From Emmonsiellopsis sp. PD_33 (Eukaryota > Ascomycota > Eurotiomycetes > Onygenales > Ajellomycetaceae): DNA of 64,000 bases. The position numbers and the translations under genes are program-made. Positions 36,489 through 47,237 of the stretch are shown here, piece after piece. Under the pieces are notes generated by a model. The model did no database searches. It saw only the letters and a list, made by a program, of their open reading frames with translations, and was not told the DNA's origin. The DNA is taken from NCBI GenBank assembly GCA_032988165.1, contig JANTQF010000107.1, forward strand, positions 1 to 64,000, read 5' to 3'. How positions within the stretch are numbered: the stretch's first letter is position 1; every line of letters starts with the position of its first letter.

Positions 36489-37061
36489 ATGGCCAATGAG
36501 AAGAAGGCCCGGCCTTCTCCAACCACTCCCAGCCTCCGAAGACCTGGTTCTAACTTCCCACAGTCCTCCTCTCCCACCAACTTAATCGATTGATGGTAAA
36601 AGTGAGTATGCAGCGAACAGCAATGATCCCCCGTCGAAATCCCTCCCTCGGTCCCCTAAGGCGTTCCAATCAGCCTCCGCACCCCAAGCGATTCCAACCC
36701 TGCAATCATCGCCTCCCCTTGACGCCAGCCGCCGTACCCTCGATGATTAATGAGCATGTCAACCATTTCTATCAACGCTACTAGTACTGATAACACAGCT
36801 ACGGCGGCTGGTGCTGGTGCTGGGCCCAAGGCTAGAATCCCTGATGAAGAACCTGCAGAGCGCTTGAAGCTGGTAACTAGGTTGGTTGGCCAAGCTGAGA
36901 CACAATACCATTTAACTACTAGTTTTGCAATTTATGGTTGGGTAGATGGATATATATCGACCTCTTGGGGAATTATTAAAATAATGTTGTCCTTGGGGAT
37001 TTATATGTGTGGGCAGCTCTTCACGATGGGGAGTAGGCCTGAACGCAATGGAACGAGATGA
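36489..37061 (+). CDS. Possible low-complexity protein gene, exon structure unresolved
   Basis: Several plus-strand segments look coding but lie in different frames. An ATG at 36489 opens MANEKKARPSPTTPSLRRPG and meets TGA at about 36591. A second frame from about 36587 reads ANSNDPPSKSLPRSPKAFQS and SRRTLDD, then stops. A third from 36750 reads TDNTATAAGAGAGPKARIPD and AERLKLVTRLVGQAE. Their Ser/Pro/Ala-rich style is consistent with one gene whose parts are joined by short introns (a CTACTAG acceptor stands before TACTGATAACACAG), or with a frameshifted gene. No family was recognised, so the coordinates are only the outer limits of the coding-like region. Confidence 0.3.
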
Positions 37062-37555
37062 AATAGATAGGAATCAAGTTGGCTGACAGCATGGGAAGGT
37101 TCATTGGAATCTTACTACGGTAATACATTAGACTTAGAAAAGAGGGGATTAAAATCTTGGTATTGTATTCTTCCTATAATAATCGAAAGGGGAGTGTCAG
37201 GGTAAACGAGTCAAATCATAATAGAAAGCAAGTAGACATAAACAAAACAAGAGAGAAAAAAATGCCACAGTGCTATGCACCCCCCCTCCCCGAAAATAAC
37301 AGAAAAGGCTTGGGAGTACTCCGTAGATTTAACGGTGGGAATAATGCAGATCCCGAATGGCCGTGTACTTCGTTCAGGAAAGGCATTATCTCCAAGCCAT
37401 AAAATGCGAGGTTGCTCCACTTGGTAATCATCGACTCCGAGTAACGCCAGTAGCAGTCCAATGGGCGTGCTGCAAATCCAGGTATCCATGCTCCATTCAT
37501 ATTCAAAGCCAAACAAGCATATGCCAAAATGAGATATAACGGTGAAAGGAGGCCA

Positions 37556-38743
37556 TCACACGTCATCCATTTCGCCCGCTGGCTCCTCGTTCCCGGACTC
37601 GTAGCTTCCTACTGAGCTCATTTCATCTTCCGACTCAGTGTCCTCACCGGCTTCATCAGCAGCGTCTTTGCTTGCGTACTTCACTACGTATTCTATACCG
37701 TGTAATGTCAGTATAGAACATCTATGATCGATCCTACGGCCACTAATGGGTCCTCTGTAAAGTTACGAAAGGACATGACGTACCCCGCACTCTAGCCTCA
37801 TACTTCTTAGGATCTCGCATCAATACCGCAGCAGCGTCTCCGTTTAGGGGGTCTGAAGGATTTGGGTATCGTAGCAACTGCGGGAGGAAGACTTCGAAGA
37901 TGTTGATCATGTCGTACATTGGTGACCAGGTTTGGTTAATGACATCCAGACATACAGATCCCGACCTATACGCTCGATTAGACGTTGATTTGGCGGAGGC
38001 CAAGGCTTAGGGAAGCATACAGCTCATCGATGTTGGGATGGTAGATCCGGTTTACGAAACCGATACTCGGGCTCTTGTATGGGTATTGATCGGGGAGTTC
38101 GACGTGGATCTTCCACAGACCGCCTTGGAATGGTGCTGCACAATTCTGTCAGCCTCGTAATAACATAGATCAGCTTGGTCAACCCACTTTCTTCCGGCCC
38201 CTTGAATCGTACGTAAAATTCTTGCCTACAATTCCGCCATTATCAGTCTTGCTGTCAATATCGACGACCAAACGAGCAACCCGAAGAACCGTAGCGGAGG
38301 AAGGCAATGGTACCTACACTATAGTAGTGGCATTGTGTCAGTGAGCGGAACCTTCCATTGTTGGGCGGGGTTTCCCTTACTGTTATCATTAACAAGCGTC
38401 ACTTCGTAGTCACTCATCAACCTAGGCCACACGTCAGTAAGTACTTTCAAAACATCCATCGTAGAATATGGTATAGGTAATATATGGCCGGGTGCATATA
38501 TAGTAGAGACCGTCGTGTCTAGGAGGGGCTGCATACATCCTGCCATCTAAGTTAGCACTACAGTTATGTTTGCGGCGAAACGAAGGTGGCACCGAGGGAA
38601 ACATACTTCATGACCTGTAGGGAACAAGCAATAAGCCCAACAGTCAGTAAATCTCTGCATCAAGATAGACACCACTTCAGGCAAGCCGTGTCTCTCGGGG
38701 GACAACGCACATCTGTCTCAATCCTCCGCTTTGGACTGCTCAT
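37556..38743 (-). CDS. ubc8: Ubiquitin-conjugating enzyme E2, Ubc8 (UBE2H) type, with an apparent one-base lesion
   Basis: Seven exons on the minus strand: 38711-38743, 38607-38614, 38381-38421, 38188-38225, 38021-38135, 37784-37965 and 37556-37692. They encode MSSPKRRIETD, VMK, LMSDYEVTLVNDN, QEFYVRFKGPEE, TPFQGGLWKIHVELPDQYPY, the catalytic SGSVCLDVINQTWSPMYDM, and a C-terminal acidic tail ending GEPAGEMDDV-like. This is the Ubc8/UBE2H pattern, the E2 of the GID/CTLH ligase that degrades gluconeogenic enzymes after glucose return. Exon 2 is only 8 nt (GTCATGAA). Exon 3 ends AACA before donor GTAAGG, but the frame of exon 4 needs two bases, so the sum is 554 nt, one short. A missing G at the donor (AACAG then GTAAGG expected) would restore 184 aa. 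As written the frame is broken. Confidence 0.85.
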
Positions 38744-39646
38744 CTTTCCGGGCAAATGTGGTTACTTGGTAAGACGGTCTGGCTTGGGGATGGAGGTGAA
38801 ATGCTGCAACGATATTGCAGTTAGGATACAGTCACCCTCAGCGTTTAGCACGGGCTTGACTGGGGTCTTTGGCGTTGGCAAACTGGAAGATACAGGTGGC
38901 GTTGACTGGGGATCGGGGGGAGCGGGGAAACGAGAGGGGGATGGAGGGGTATAAAAGCAAGCAGGAATGGCGGTGCTGCAGACGACGCCGACTGTTTGGG
39001 CAGGGCAGGGCAGGTTAGGCTGCAAAACACGCTGTTTGGGCGAACAAGGCGGATTGAAGCGCAGAGGAGACGGGTGAGATGGATGTTGGCGTGGATCACG
39101 GAGACTGGAGAGGTTGATATGGATGGATGATGCCGGTCATGTGCCTGGGCGGAGACCGTGCCCACGCCTAACTCTTTCCGGCCGGGCGGCGTCGCCCCTA
39201 ACCAACTCCAGTCATCGACGTCAGATAACCTCTAGATATCCCGTGTCTCTGTGTCTGGCGGCAAATTCCCACTGCTTGAATATTCCTGCTATGGCTAGTC
39301 CTATGTTCAGCATATCCTGCAACATGCCTCTGTTGGAATAACATAACCCTTTCTTTCCTAACATGCAATCCTAAAACGCCTCCGGTGTTTATCTTATCCC
39401 CTTTCCCTTGCGCCGTTGCTCCTTGATACCCCAAGTAAGAACAGGTTTCCTCCTCCTTCTTGCTATATAGCTTTCTCCATGGCTTCTCGTATTCATCGGG
39501 GGCATATTAAGCAAAAGCCCCTTCTCCAACACTCGCTTCCAGATCCCACGACGCGACGAGCTGGTGGCCCCAGTAGAAATTGCCCCTCAGGCGTGTCTCC
39601 ATATTGTACCTATGAACATGCGTTAGTCGAACGGGGTCCCAAGACG
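38744..39646. other. Intergenic region between ubc8 and the acidic-protein gene
   Basis: Upstream of the ubc8 start and downstream of the 165-aa gene. CpG content is normal. Overlapping short frames only; no supported gene. Confidence 0.4.
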
Positions 39647-40301
39647 TCAAATGGCATCGATACTATACAGGAAGCGCTCCAGCCAGGCCCGGTAGTCGAC
39701 ATTTTCGTCAACGACAATCTCATAGGCCGCAAATACGTCCAGCAGATTCCAGACGTCCAGAGTGAACATATCCGATCTCTCGCTGGAGCTGTCCGAACTA
39801 GCAGTGGTGGAACCACTATCATGGTCCGACAAGGCTTCATGCTCTGAAGGGCTGGCGGATTCCGTCTTTTCGGCCTCGGATTGCTCATCGTCATCCAAGT
39901 CATTGGCGGTTGCTGCGTTCCTTTCCCTAGCCTTTGAATACCTTAGCATTCTTGATGTATATGGCTGCCCGCCATTGATCGCATGGGGGGCTGGCTGCTA
40001 TAGATGAGATAGGGTAAACACACCTTGTCCTTCAATGTGGTAAACCTGGGGAGCACATGTTTGAACGGCGCGCCGACTTTGGATCCAAGTCTCATAAACC
40101 ATCCTTTCTTCTTTGGATTGTTCATGCGTCTATTCTTTGCCTAGCAAATAGTGATGTAATGTTAGCCAAAAGCAGTGTCACGACATGTGTCTGATGCGGG
40201 TAAACACTGTGACAGAAACTGGCTCTCTCAATACTTACCACGGTCCGCCGAATGCGGTAAGCATAGAGTTCAGAACGGCAATTGGCAATGGTGAGCAACA
40301 T
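39647..40301 (-). CDS. Conserved-looking acidic fungal protein, 165 aa
   Basis: Three exons join in frame (498 nt): 40239-40301, 40024-40140 and 39647-39964. The product begins MLLTIANCRSELYAYRIRRT, continues with a basic part AKNRRMNNPKKKGWFMRLGS and HVLPRFTTLKDK, then PYTSRMLRYSKARERN. Next is an acidic, Ser-rich stretch (DDDEQSEAEK...SDHDSGSTT) and the hydrophobic end WNLLDVFAAYEIVVDENVDY and RAWLERFLYSIDAI. Start at 40301 was preferred over the ATG at 40125 because the GTG-GTAAG donor and TTGCTAG acceptor join it without loss of frame. No catalytic motif is visible; the function is unknown. It is divergent in orientation to nothing nearby: its neighbour chitinase follows upstream on the same strand. 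Confidence 0.65.
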
Positions 40302-40755
40302 CTTTACGCGGGATTTTTGAACTTTTGCGCGTGTTTTGTGTGTTCTGTTGGTGCTGTTGGTGACAGGAGGGGGGAGGGATAGTGTTGGTTATGAGATGGT
40401 TATGAAGCACAACAACAACACAAGTGGTTTTATGCCCACTAACTCCTCGTGTGCTGTTGCTCCTCAACATCTGCTCCTGGAAATTTTACTGATTCAGCAG
40501 CAAATTCAGAGCCTGGGGTATATGTTGAACCATCTTGAGACTTCTTCATAGTAAGATATATGTCTAATGAAATACTTTCTAACTCTCAAAACCAATTCAG
40601 GGGCAACAGGAGACAGAGATGCTGACATTAAAACTGTTCTAACCAACCCAACTTAACCCAACCAAAGGAAATAAAGAAAAGAAAGGAAACCAAATACAAA
40701 GCAGACCCCTTACCAAAGAACCCCCTAGACACAGAAAGAAAAGAAAAACAAGACA

Positions 40756-42392
40756 TCAGAAATTAAATAAAGACGCGTTGTACTTCTTCACACCCTCCTG
40801 CATCGCACGAAGATGTCTCCAGTCAAAACTATCCTGACCCAAACTCCACGCCATAACCCCGCCTAATTTGTGTCCGCTGACAATTTTCTCGAATTTCTTC
40901 GCCATTATATCTGGCGTTTCGAACGTCCAGAACAGCTTCGTATCAGAATCCCAATAGTAATGTCCGTAGTCCTTCTCATCCGTCACACCATCGGCTAGCG
41001 CTTTTAGGAACGAGGTAGCGGCGGTAGCCCCATTGCATCTTCCATAGTATGGCAGACACTTTAAGCCACAATAATCGGTTTCATTACCGCTGTTTCGTTT
41101 TCAGATAATCCGTTAGCATGCTTCAAACAACACAATATGGATGGTCCAGGTAAACGCTAGCTGTTGAAAGGGAGGGAGATCATTACCAAGAACCTTCCGA
41201 GCTACAACACGTTCCATTCCCACATTTACCTCTAGACATAAGCCCACAATTTCCGTTGCCAATAATAGGGAGGTCCATGATTTTTGGTGGCATGATCATA
41301 TTCTCCACTGCGAATGTAAATGCCCCGGACGCCCCATTATCTGTGCCATTTTCCTCCATAGGAGCCAACGGGCAGCCTAATATATTATCACTGCAGTCCT
41401 TGTCTGCTACAGTGGAGAAATATTTAGCGTAAAACGAGAAGCCCAGATTCATCTTCTCAGTAGGCAGTCCACGCTTTTTGTATGCCTCAACTGTTGCAAG
41501 GGAGCCTTTGAGGCTGCTGTGGTGGCCTGTTGTGTTGTCGTAGCGGTTAAGGAGGTCGTAGGTCATTAACTTGTGATAATTAGCGAGTGTTTGGTTTTGA
41601 TTTTGACAAAGAAAAAAAGGATATTATACATTGACAAAGTCGACAGTATCCCAAATTTCCTTTCCCTTCTCGACGGTATAGGCAAGCATATCTGCTTCCT
41701 TTCCGGGAACCGCAATCGAGAGTAGCTTGTCGGGGCCAATAGCAGCGCGAATGTCCTTGAGGAAAAGAGGATATGTCGTGATTTCATCTTTCTTTTCTTC
41801 GCTATCGAAGCCTCTACCACCAGGGTATTCCCAATCGATGTCTGGTTTCGCAGAGTAGATAGGGGAAGCGTGTTATTATTAATCATCATTCCAACAAAAT
41901 ATGGTATCTGGAGAGCTGGAGGACATTGACATACCAATACCGTCGAATCCCCATTCATGCATCGACTCATTAAGTCTCTTCGCGTAACTCTTCCTAGACT
42001 CATCAGTCTTCGAGGCCTTGGTGAATCCCTCGCTCCAGCTCCAGCCACCAACAGCAAACAGGAGTTTCGTTTTTTCAGCAAATAGGGCCCTGATCTCTTT
42101 GAAAGGCATAAATGGCGCAGATGTATTGCCTGGGAGGAACGATTCAGAGTCCGCAAACCCCAGAATGACGCAATCAATACCCTCTGTTTGGTGTCTTGCC
42201 GGAAGGGTTTTGTTGTTCCACCTGCAGTAATGCGATGATTGAGCGTTGATTAGTATGAACGACTTGAAGATAGGGGCTCGTTTTGCAAAAGGAGGCCACG
42301 GATGGATTTCTTACATATCAATGTACATGCAGAATCTCGCAGAGGCTAGCTGGGCTCCCAGGAGCCAAAGGATGAGGCTGACTGGACGCATT
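40756..42392 (-). CDS. GH18 chitinase with an inserted chitin-binding module; signal peptide frameshifted
   Basis: Five exons: 42315-42392, 41935-42221, 41630-41841, 41187-41569 and 40756-41089. The catalytic GH18 motif DGIDIDWE is formed across the exon 2-3 junction, preceded by LLFAVGGWSWSEGF (the substrate-binding SxGG-like strand). After VENMIMPPKIM a cysteine-rich chitin-binding (CBM18-like) module CGLMSRGKCGNGTCCSSEGS and CGNETDYCGLKCLPYYGRC is inserted. The barrel then closes with TFETPDIMAKKFEKI and GGVMAWSLGQD. It should hydrolyse chitin in the wall or outside the cell. The start MRPVSLILWLL would lead into the signal peptide end AQLASARFCMYID, but the two parts are out of frame by one base in exon 1 (an extra T in the CTCCTTGGGAG stretch). 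If corrected the protein is 430 aa. Confidence 0.85.
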
Positions 42393-44394
42393 TTGCGGTA
42401 GACCAGTTAGTTGTAGGCAGCGCGCCTGGCGTGCTCAATACGTCAAAATAGGGTATGATATAATAGCCGATGATAACAAATGGGTGGGATATTCCACGAA
42501 AAAAAAGTCCCTAGTTCCAAGCCTTCGTTTATGGATAGAAGTATCTGGAGAAGAACCAATACCAAAGATCGTCGGGCTCTAAGGGCAGGTATATATAGAG
42601 GATATGTGTAGTGTCCATTGGACTTCAATGTTACCATGTTCGGACGGCAAATCAAGGATCGGAGGGACTATAGAATCAATCATTGTACGTTGAAACAGAT
42701 GAAAAGTCAACAATTAATGAAGAATAGACAAGGCATTGTAGAGCGGTGGCCATTCCTCTAACTGTTGGGTAAGGAAAAGTCGTATAAGGCCATTCATCTT
42801 CAAGGCAACGGAGCCAAAGTCATTATCCCAGGGCCGGTTGATTGTATCATATGCTCGGCTATTAGGAGGGACAAAAATTGCATATGTGCCTAACAGGGAG
42901 GAGGCAAAATTCCAAGACAGATATTCACAAGTCTGGCGAGTTGGAAATTTTCGGAGAAAGGAATTCTTTGACACTATACAATGACATAGTATCACTGTGT
43001 GTCAGATCCAGTGGCAATAGGTGGAAGGCTTGCTAAGGAACAATGAGAGTATGGACGCTTATTCGAGAGAGATGAAACAGTCGAGGGACTGCAAATATGG
43101 CGTATATCAATGTACGTCGTCCTCATCGTAAAGATAAGCCTATATCGGCGGGACATAGCGCCTCCATTGTTTGGAGGTCCGTTTCATGAGAAAGCTCCCT
43201 CCCTGGCTATCCATCGAGAGCGGCACACAGACCTCTATTTGCGTCTGGGCGAAGGTCGGACAGAGACGGCGCCACCAACTGAATCAACTCGATTGTCCAC
43301 TCACACTGGTTCCGGCCCCCGGAAACATGTCTCAAGGATACGACGCTCGTGCATAGGCCAGGGCATAATACCGCTTATGCAGGCGATAAACGGAGAAACC
43401 TCCTTGTTGTTTCCTTGTTGCCATAGCAGGGACTAAGTCCACCACTACATGGCGTCAATTTATCAAGTCATCTTGTCCGTACGGAGTAAAGAGCCTTGGA
43501 TCAATGGATCACGGAGTAGTATGTCGTCAAGTTTGATTCCATATCACAGCCGATGTTGGGATAAGCTCAATAAAAAGTGGGCGCAAGTGGAGCCGATATC
43601 ACGTGATGTTATAAATGCCAAGCCGCGCAAGCGCAGATGACCACAGCAACATCATCAACAATTCATCATCGTCCGTGTGTTGTCTGTCCGCACATTGCCT
43701 TGTTTTATGCAGAGCTGCTTGTTTCGCTTTTTCTGTAAATTAGATTGAGATGTACCCTGTCTATTACACTGTGGCATGTTCTAGGGAGTACCTCAGTCCG
43801 TGTTTCTCCATACCATTATTATCTATCATGCTGGGCCCTCGATAATCCCCAGAAGACACCCCAACTTTCAATTGCAACTTCCAACAAGACACTTAGTATG
43901 GCGAGCAAATTGGTGTGCGGCAATGCCCCCCCTCATTCTCCCACTTATGCTTGGCCCAGGCACTAAACTTAAGCGCCACCACGACCGGCGGGAACTGCCG
44001 TCTGAGAGAGCCTTGTGTGCTGCTAAGAATAGCAATGAATGCGCGGAACGTAGCATATCTTGTGGAAGTCTGGTGATACAGTTGCATGGGGCAGATATTC
44101 CGTTGCATAATCAATGAACTATTCGGGCAAGATATGCTGTTTGCTGTGACCTTCCCGGCTCATCACCAACAACTGATGGGTTATGTGCGATTTAATTCGC
44201 TAGTTGGACAAGCCCTGCCTCTCTTTATTCGCTATTTTGCAACATGGGCATGTCGTGCGCTTCTATTGCGCTATCTATAAATTCTGGGTCAAAGGACTCC
44301 CACGGGAAGGACCCAAGCTTCGGAAAACAATGCGAAGAGCAACGTTTGACCTTAAATAACGGCGGAATCAACAGCCAGTGACTCATCGAATGTC
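42393..44394. other. Two-kilobase intergenic region
   Basis: Lies between the divergent starts of the chitinase and the 696-aa membrane protein, so it holds both promoters. Short frames on both strands overlap and show no domain. No repeat or RNA gene recognised. Confidence 0.5.
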
Positions 44395-46485
44395 ATGGAT
44401 TTCGAACAGCACGAACTATATCCTCCCAAGAGAGTGCCGGCCGAATTAGACCTTGAGAGAGAAAGCAAATTCTCGCTTTCGCCGAGTGAGTCTCCAGGAA
44501 CAGCGTCTAGCTCTCAACCTTTGATTGGCAACGAGAAAGGAGACGCTTCGTCGTCAGACACCCCACACACCCCGCCCCTCGGCTACAGGCTTTCTCGCTA
44601 TTATGTACGAACAATTATCGGAATAGTCACGCCGCTCCTAGTCGGATCCTACTACCTAGCCATCTACAAGCTATTTTTGAAGAGAAAGCCTGATGCTGTC
44701 AAGTATGGAACGGAAGATGAGATCATGATATTCTACTCATGGTTCTTGATCGGTGTTTTCGGATTGGGTCTCAGCAAATATGGATTGTCAGGCGTCGAGG
44801 TTGCCATGCTTCAGGAGCCAGACTGGCAAGCGAGCAACACCATGGTCCTCATGATGCATAGTGGAGCCACCTGGAGTTCACCCGCTGGATGGCTGGCCTT
44901 CCTTGGAAGATTTATTGTAGGAAAAGAGAGGTTGACTGAACGCCTGTGGCATATACTCGCCACCATTAGCTTCCTGGGCACCATTGCACTGCCGCTCTCT
45001 GGAATGAGCATTGAACTTGCTAATGGTTGGGTTGGGGTGCCAACGCCTCCCGTCGTCAGCGGTCGTACCTGGGCCAAATTCCATACTCGCGAAACAGACC
45101 AAACGTACGATCGCGCGTACAATAGCTTGCTTCTCACAACCCCCGTTACCGTTCCAGGGATTGGGATTATCTATACACCACCGTACGTTGATCGCAAGAA
45201 ATTCAAGTCATTCGCCGCGCTGCCAAACTCGCTCGTCGATTCGGGAATTCCCGAACTCTTTTTAGCCCCTCAGGCTACTTTCCCCATCAACGGTGAAGTA
45301 TGGGGCGTCCGTCTCTCATATAACTGCTCCATTGTGAAATCAGTATCAGAGCTGACGATGCTCAACCGGAGCTATCTGTGGGAGGAAATGGTCACCAACC
45401 AGACCGCACATGGTTTTCAGGGTGAACCCGACAATAAGAGCAGAAATATCTGGGGATCTATGCTTATTGGCTCAAGTATAAGGTCTAATCGTGAAAATTA
45501 CAATTCATACGACGGTCTTGAGCCCAATTCTTTTGACGAGAAGGACCTCGAAAAGTCTGATTTGCTAGAACTCGTATTATGGCAAATCCGTAGGCCCGCG
45601 GTTTATGAGGGTGATGAGATAATTCAATTTGATGAGGCGGTTGATCCCACAATAGCTGGCATGATTCAACCATTCACGCTTGCTGCCAACGGCACGGTCC
45701 TCGTTGACCCAGCTACCATACCTCTCGCCAAATACCCCGACGGTATGGCAGTCCAAATACCCGGCCCTATTGGCGTACGCTGTCGTTGCGTCTCCGCGCT
45801 TGGCACTGCAGAGTTGGATGCAGACAAGTCCACATTCACCAAGTTTCAGCAATCACCCAGCCCACCATGGAATGAATCCATGGTGGAAGCCACGACCCCC
45901 CGTTTCGGCTTCAATGTTCGCAAGATGCTTTCACGCCACTATATCGATTTCTTCCCTGCCAGCAGATCGGCCCCACCAATCGCATTATCAAACTCGCTCA
46001 TGTATACGAAGTTTATCCAGCCCAACGACTTGCTTGAAGCCGCGATGCGCGCTCATGCCATGGATGCTTTGCAGCTCATGTACGACGGCATCTACAGTAC
46101 AGAACCCGAATATAGCTTTACAAACGAGAACCTAACATCATCAATACCCGGAAAAATTATCGAACTTGGTTCCTTCAACCCGCTCATTCCAGGTGCCCTC
46201 TTTGCGATCTGGGCGTTTAGCAGCGCATTCCTCGGGTGTGTGTATGGTTTCCGTCGCCGCTGGTCCGAAATGCTAGACGGATATAGTTTATTCCGATTCG
46301 GTGCCCATCTTTCCCATCGAATTCGACACCAGCCTGACTTTTCCACCATTCACGAGTTCCAGAAGTGTTCAAAACTTAAGGAACTTCCCGGATTGGTTGG
46401 CGATGCATGTCCGGAGATGGAAGTGGGCCAAATCACTCTTGTTTCCAGCCAAAATGTGGCCAGGAAGAATAAGCTATACCGGTAG
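44395..46485 (+). CDS. Multi-pass membrane protein of unknown function, 696 aa
   Basis: An intron-free frame of 696 codons starts at ATG 44395 (ATGGATTTCG, preceded by GAATGTC) and ends at TAG 46483-46485. An N-terminal Ser/Pro-rich cytosolic part (residues 1-65) is followed by hydrophobic segments at about 72-94 (IIGIVTPLLVGSYYLAIYKL), 111-128 (FYSWFLIGVFGLGL) and 186-206 (LATISFLGTIALPLSGM). A large hydrophilic domain of about 390 residues with N-glycosylation sequons (NCS, NRS, NQT, NLT) comes next, then a last membrane segment at about 597-619 (ALFAIWAFSSAFLGCVYGF) and a basic tail. This layout is seen in large families of uncharacterised ascomycete membrane proteins. The middle domain is probably lumenal or extracellular. 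No enzyme motif was found. Confidence 0.85.
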   Translation: MDFEQHELYPPKRVPAELDLERESKFSLSPSESPGTASSSQPLIGNEKGDASSSDTPHTPPLGYRLSRYYVRTIIGIVTPLLVGSYYLAIYKLFLKRKPDAVKYGTEDEIMIFYSWFLIGVFGLGLSKYGLSGVEVAMLQEPDWQASNTMVLMMHSGATWSSPAGWLAFLGRFIVGKERLTERLWHILATISFLGTIALPLSGMSIELANGWVGVPTPPVVSGRTWAKFHTRETDQTYDRAYNSLLLTTPVTVPGIGIIYTPPYVDRKKFKSFAALPNSLVDSGIPELFLAPQATFPINGEVWGVRLSYNCSIVKSVSELTMLNRSYLWEEMVTNQTAHGFQGEPDNKSRNIWGSMLIGSSIRSNRENYNSYDGLEPNSFDEKDLEKSDLLELVLWQIRRPAVYEGDEIIQFDEAVDPTIAGMIQPFTLAANGTVLVDPATIPLAKYPDGMAVQIPGPIGVRCRCVSALGTAELDADKSTFTKFQQSPSPPWNESMVEATTPRFGFNVRKMLSRHYIDFFPASRSAPPIALSNSLMYTKFIQPNDLLEAAMRAHAMDALQLMYDGIYSTEPEYSFTNENLTSSIPGKIIELGSFNPLIPGALFAIWAFSSAFLGCVYGFRRRWSEMLDGYSLFRFGAHLSHRIRHQPDFSTIHEFQKCSKLKELPGLVGDACPEMEVGQITLVSSQNVARKNKLYR

Positions 46486-47237
46486 ATGAGGCGTGAAGAT
46501 GCAAGTTTTTTGTGGCTTTTCTTTCTTTTACCTCCCCTTTTACTTTCTGATCTGGGGAGGGAAAGCAGCATAATGTGCTTGGTGTTCTTCGGCTTCGTTC
46601 ATTGCTTTGAGCCTAACTAATGTTTTTTCATCCCTCGTGATGCATATCCTCAGAGTTTGGTTAATGAGTATTTGCTTAAAATCTCAATTTCGGACATGAC
46701 ATGTTTGATGAGCTATTTGACAGAGTTGCTAATAATAATGAATATTTTCCACATGCAAAAATACAAGCTTGTGACCCTTCGCTGACATGGAGAAGGCGAT
46801 GTAACGGACGGAATCTTCATGTGAAATATTATTCCCTATTGTAAAGCTTCAAATAACTCCCATTTCATTACCCCCTTATATACTGGAAAACAAACACGTA
46901 CTCCATTTTGAATCCGGATGATAGAGTAATTAATAAGTATCCCGTCGTCGAAAACGAATGCCGAAGTCATAACTACAAAGTTTAGTATATGGTGAAGCCG
47001 ACCGCGCAGAGCAAGAATAGCCGAACCGAGGCATATCCGCCCTCCATCAGACTTCAGTCGTCGGAATGTCCCCACACCTTGGATGCCGAGCGGGAGGCTG
47101 CCCAGAATAAAATGCCATGACATGCCAATGAGATCTCTTGCAATCTCAGCATTCCTCATCTTGGCCTGTAACCCGTGAGCCAGAAGATACGCCTCCTACG
47201 ACTCCCCGCGTTCGAACAAAGCCCATCGTCACAAACC
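46486..47237. other. Intergenic region
   Basis: 3' flank of the membrane protein and promoter of the next gene. An ATG at 47175 lies in frame with the b5-ACAD gene but was not chosen. No other gene supported. Confidence 0.4.
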
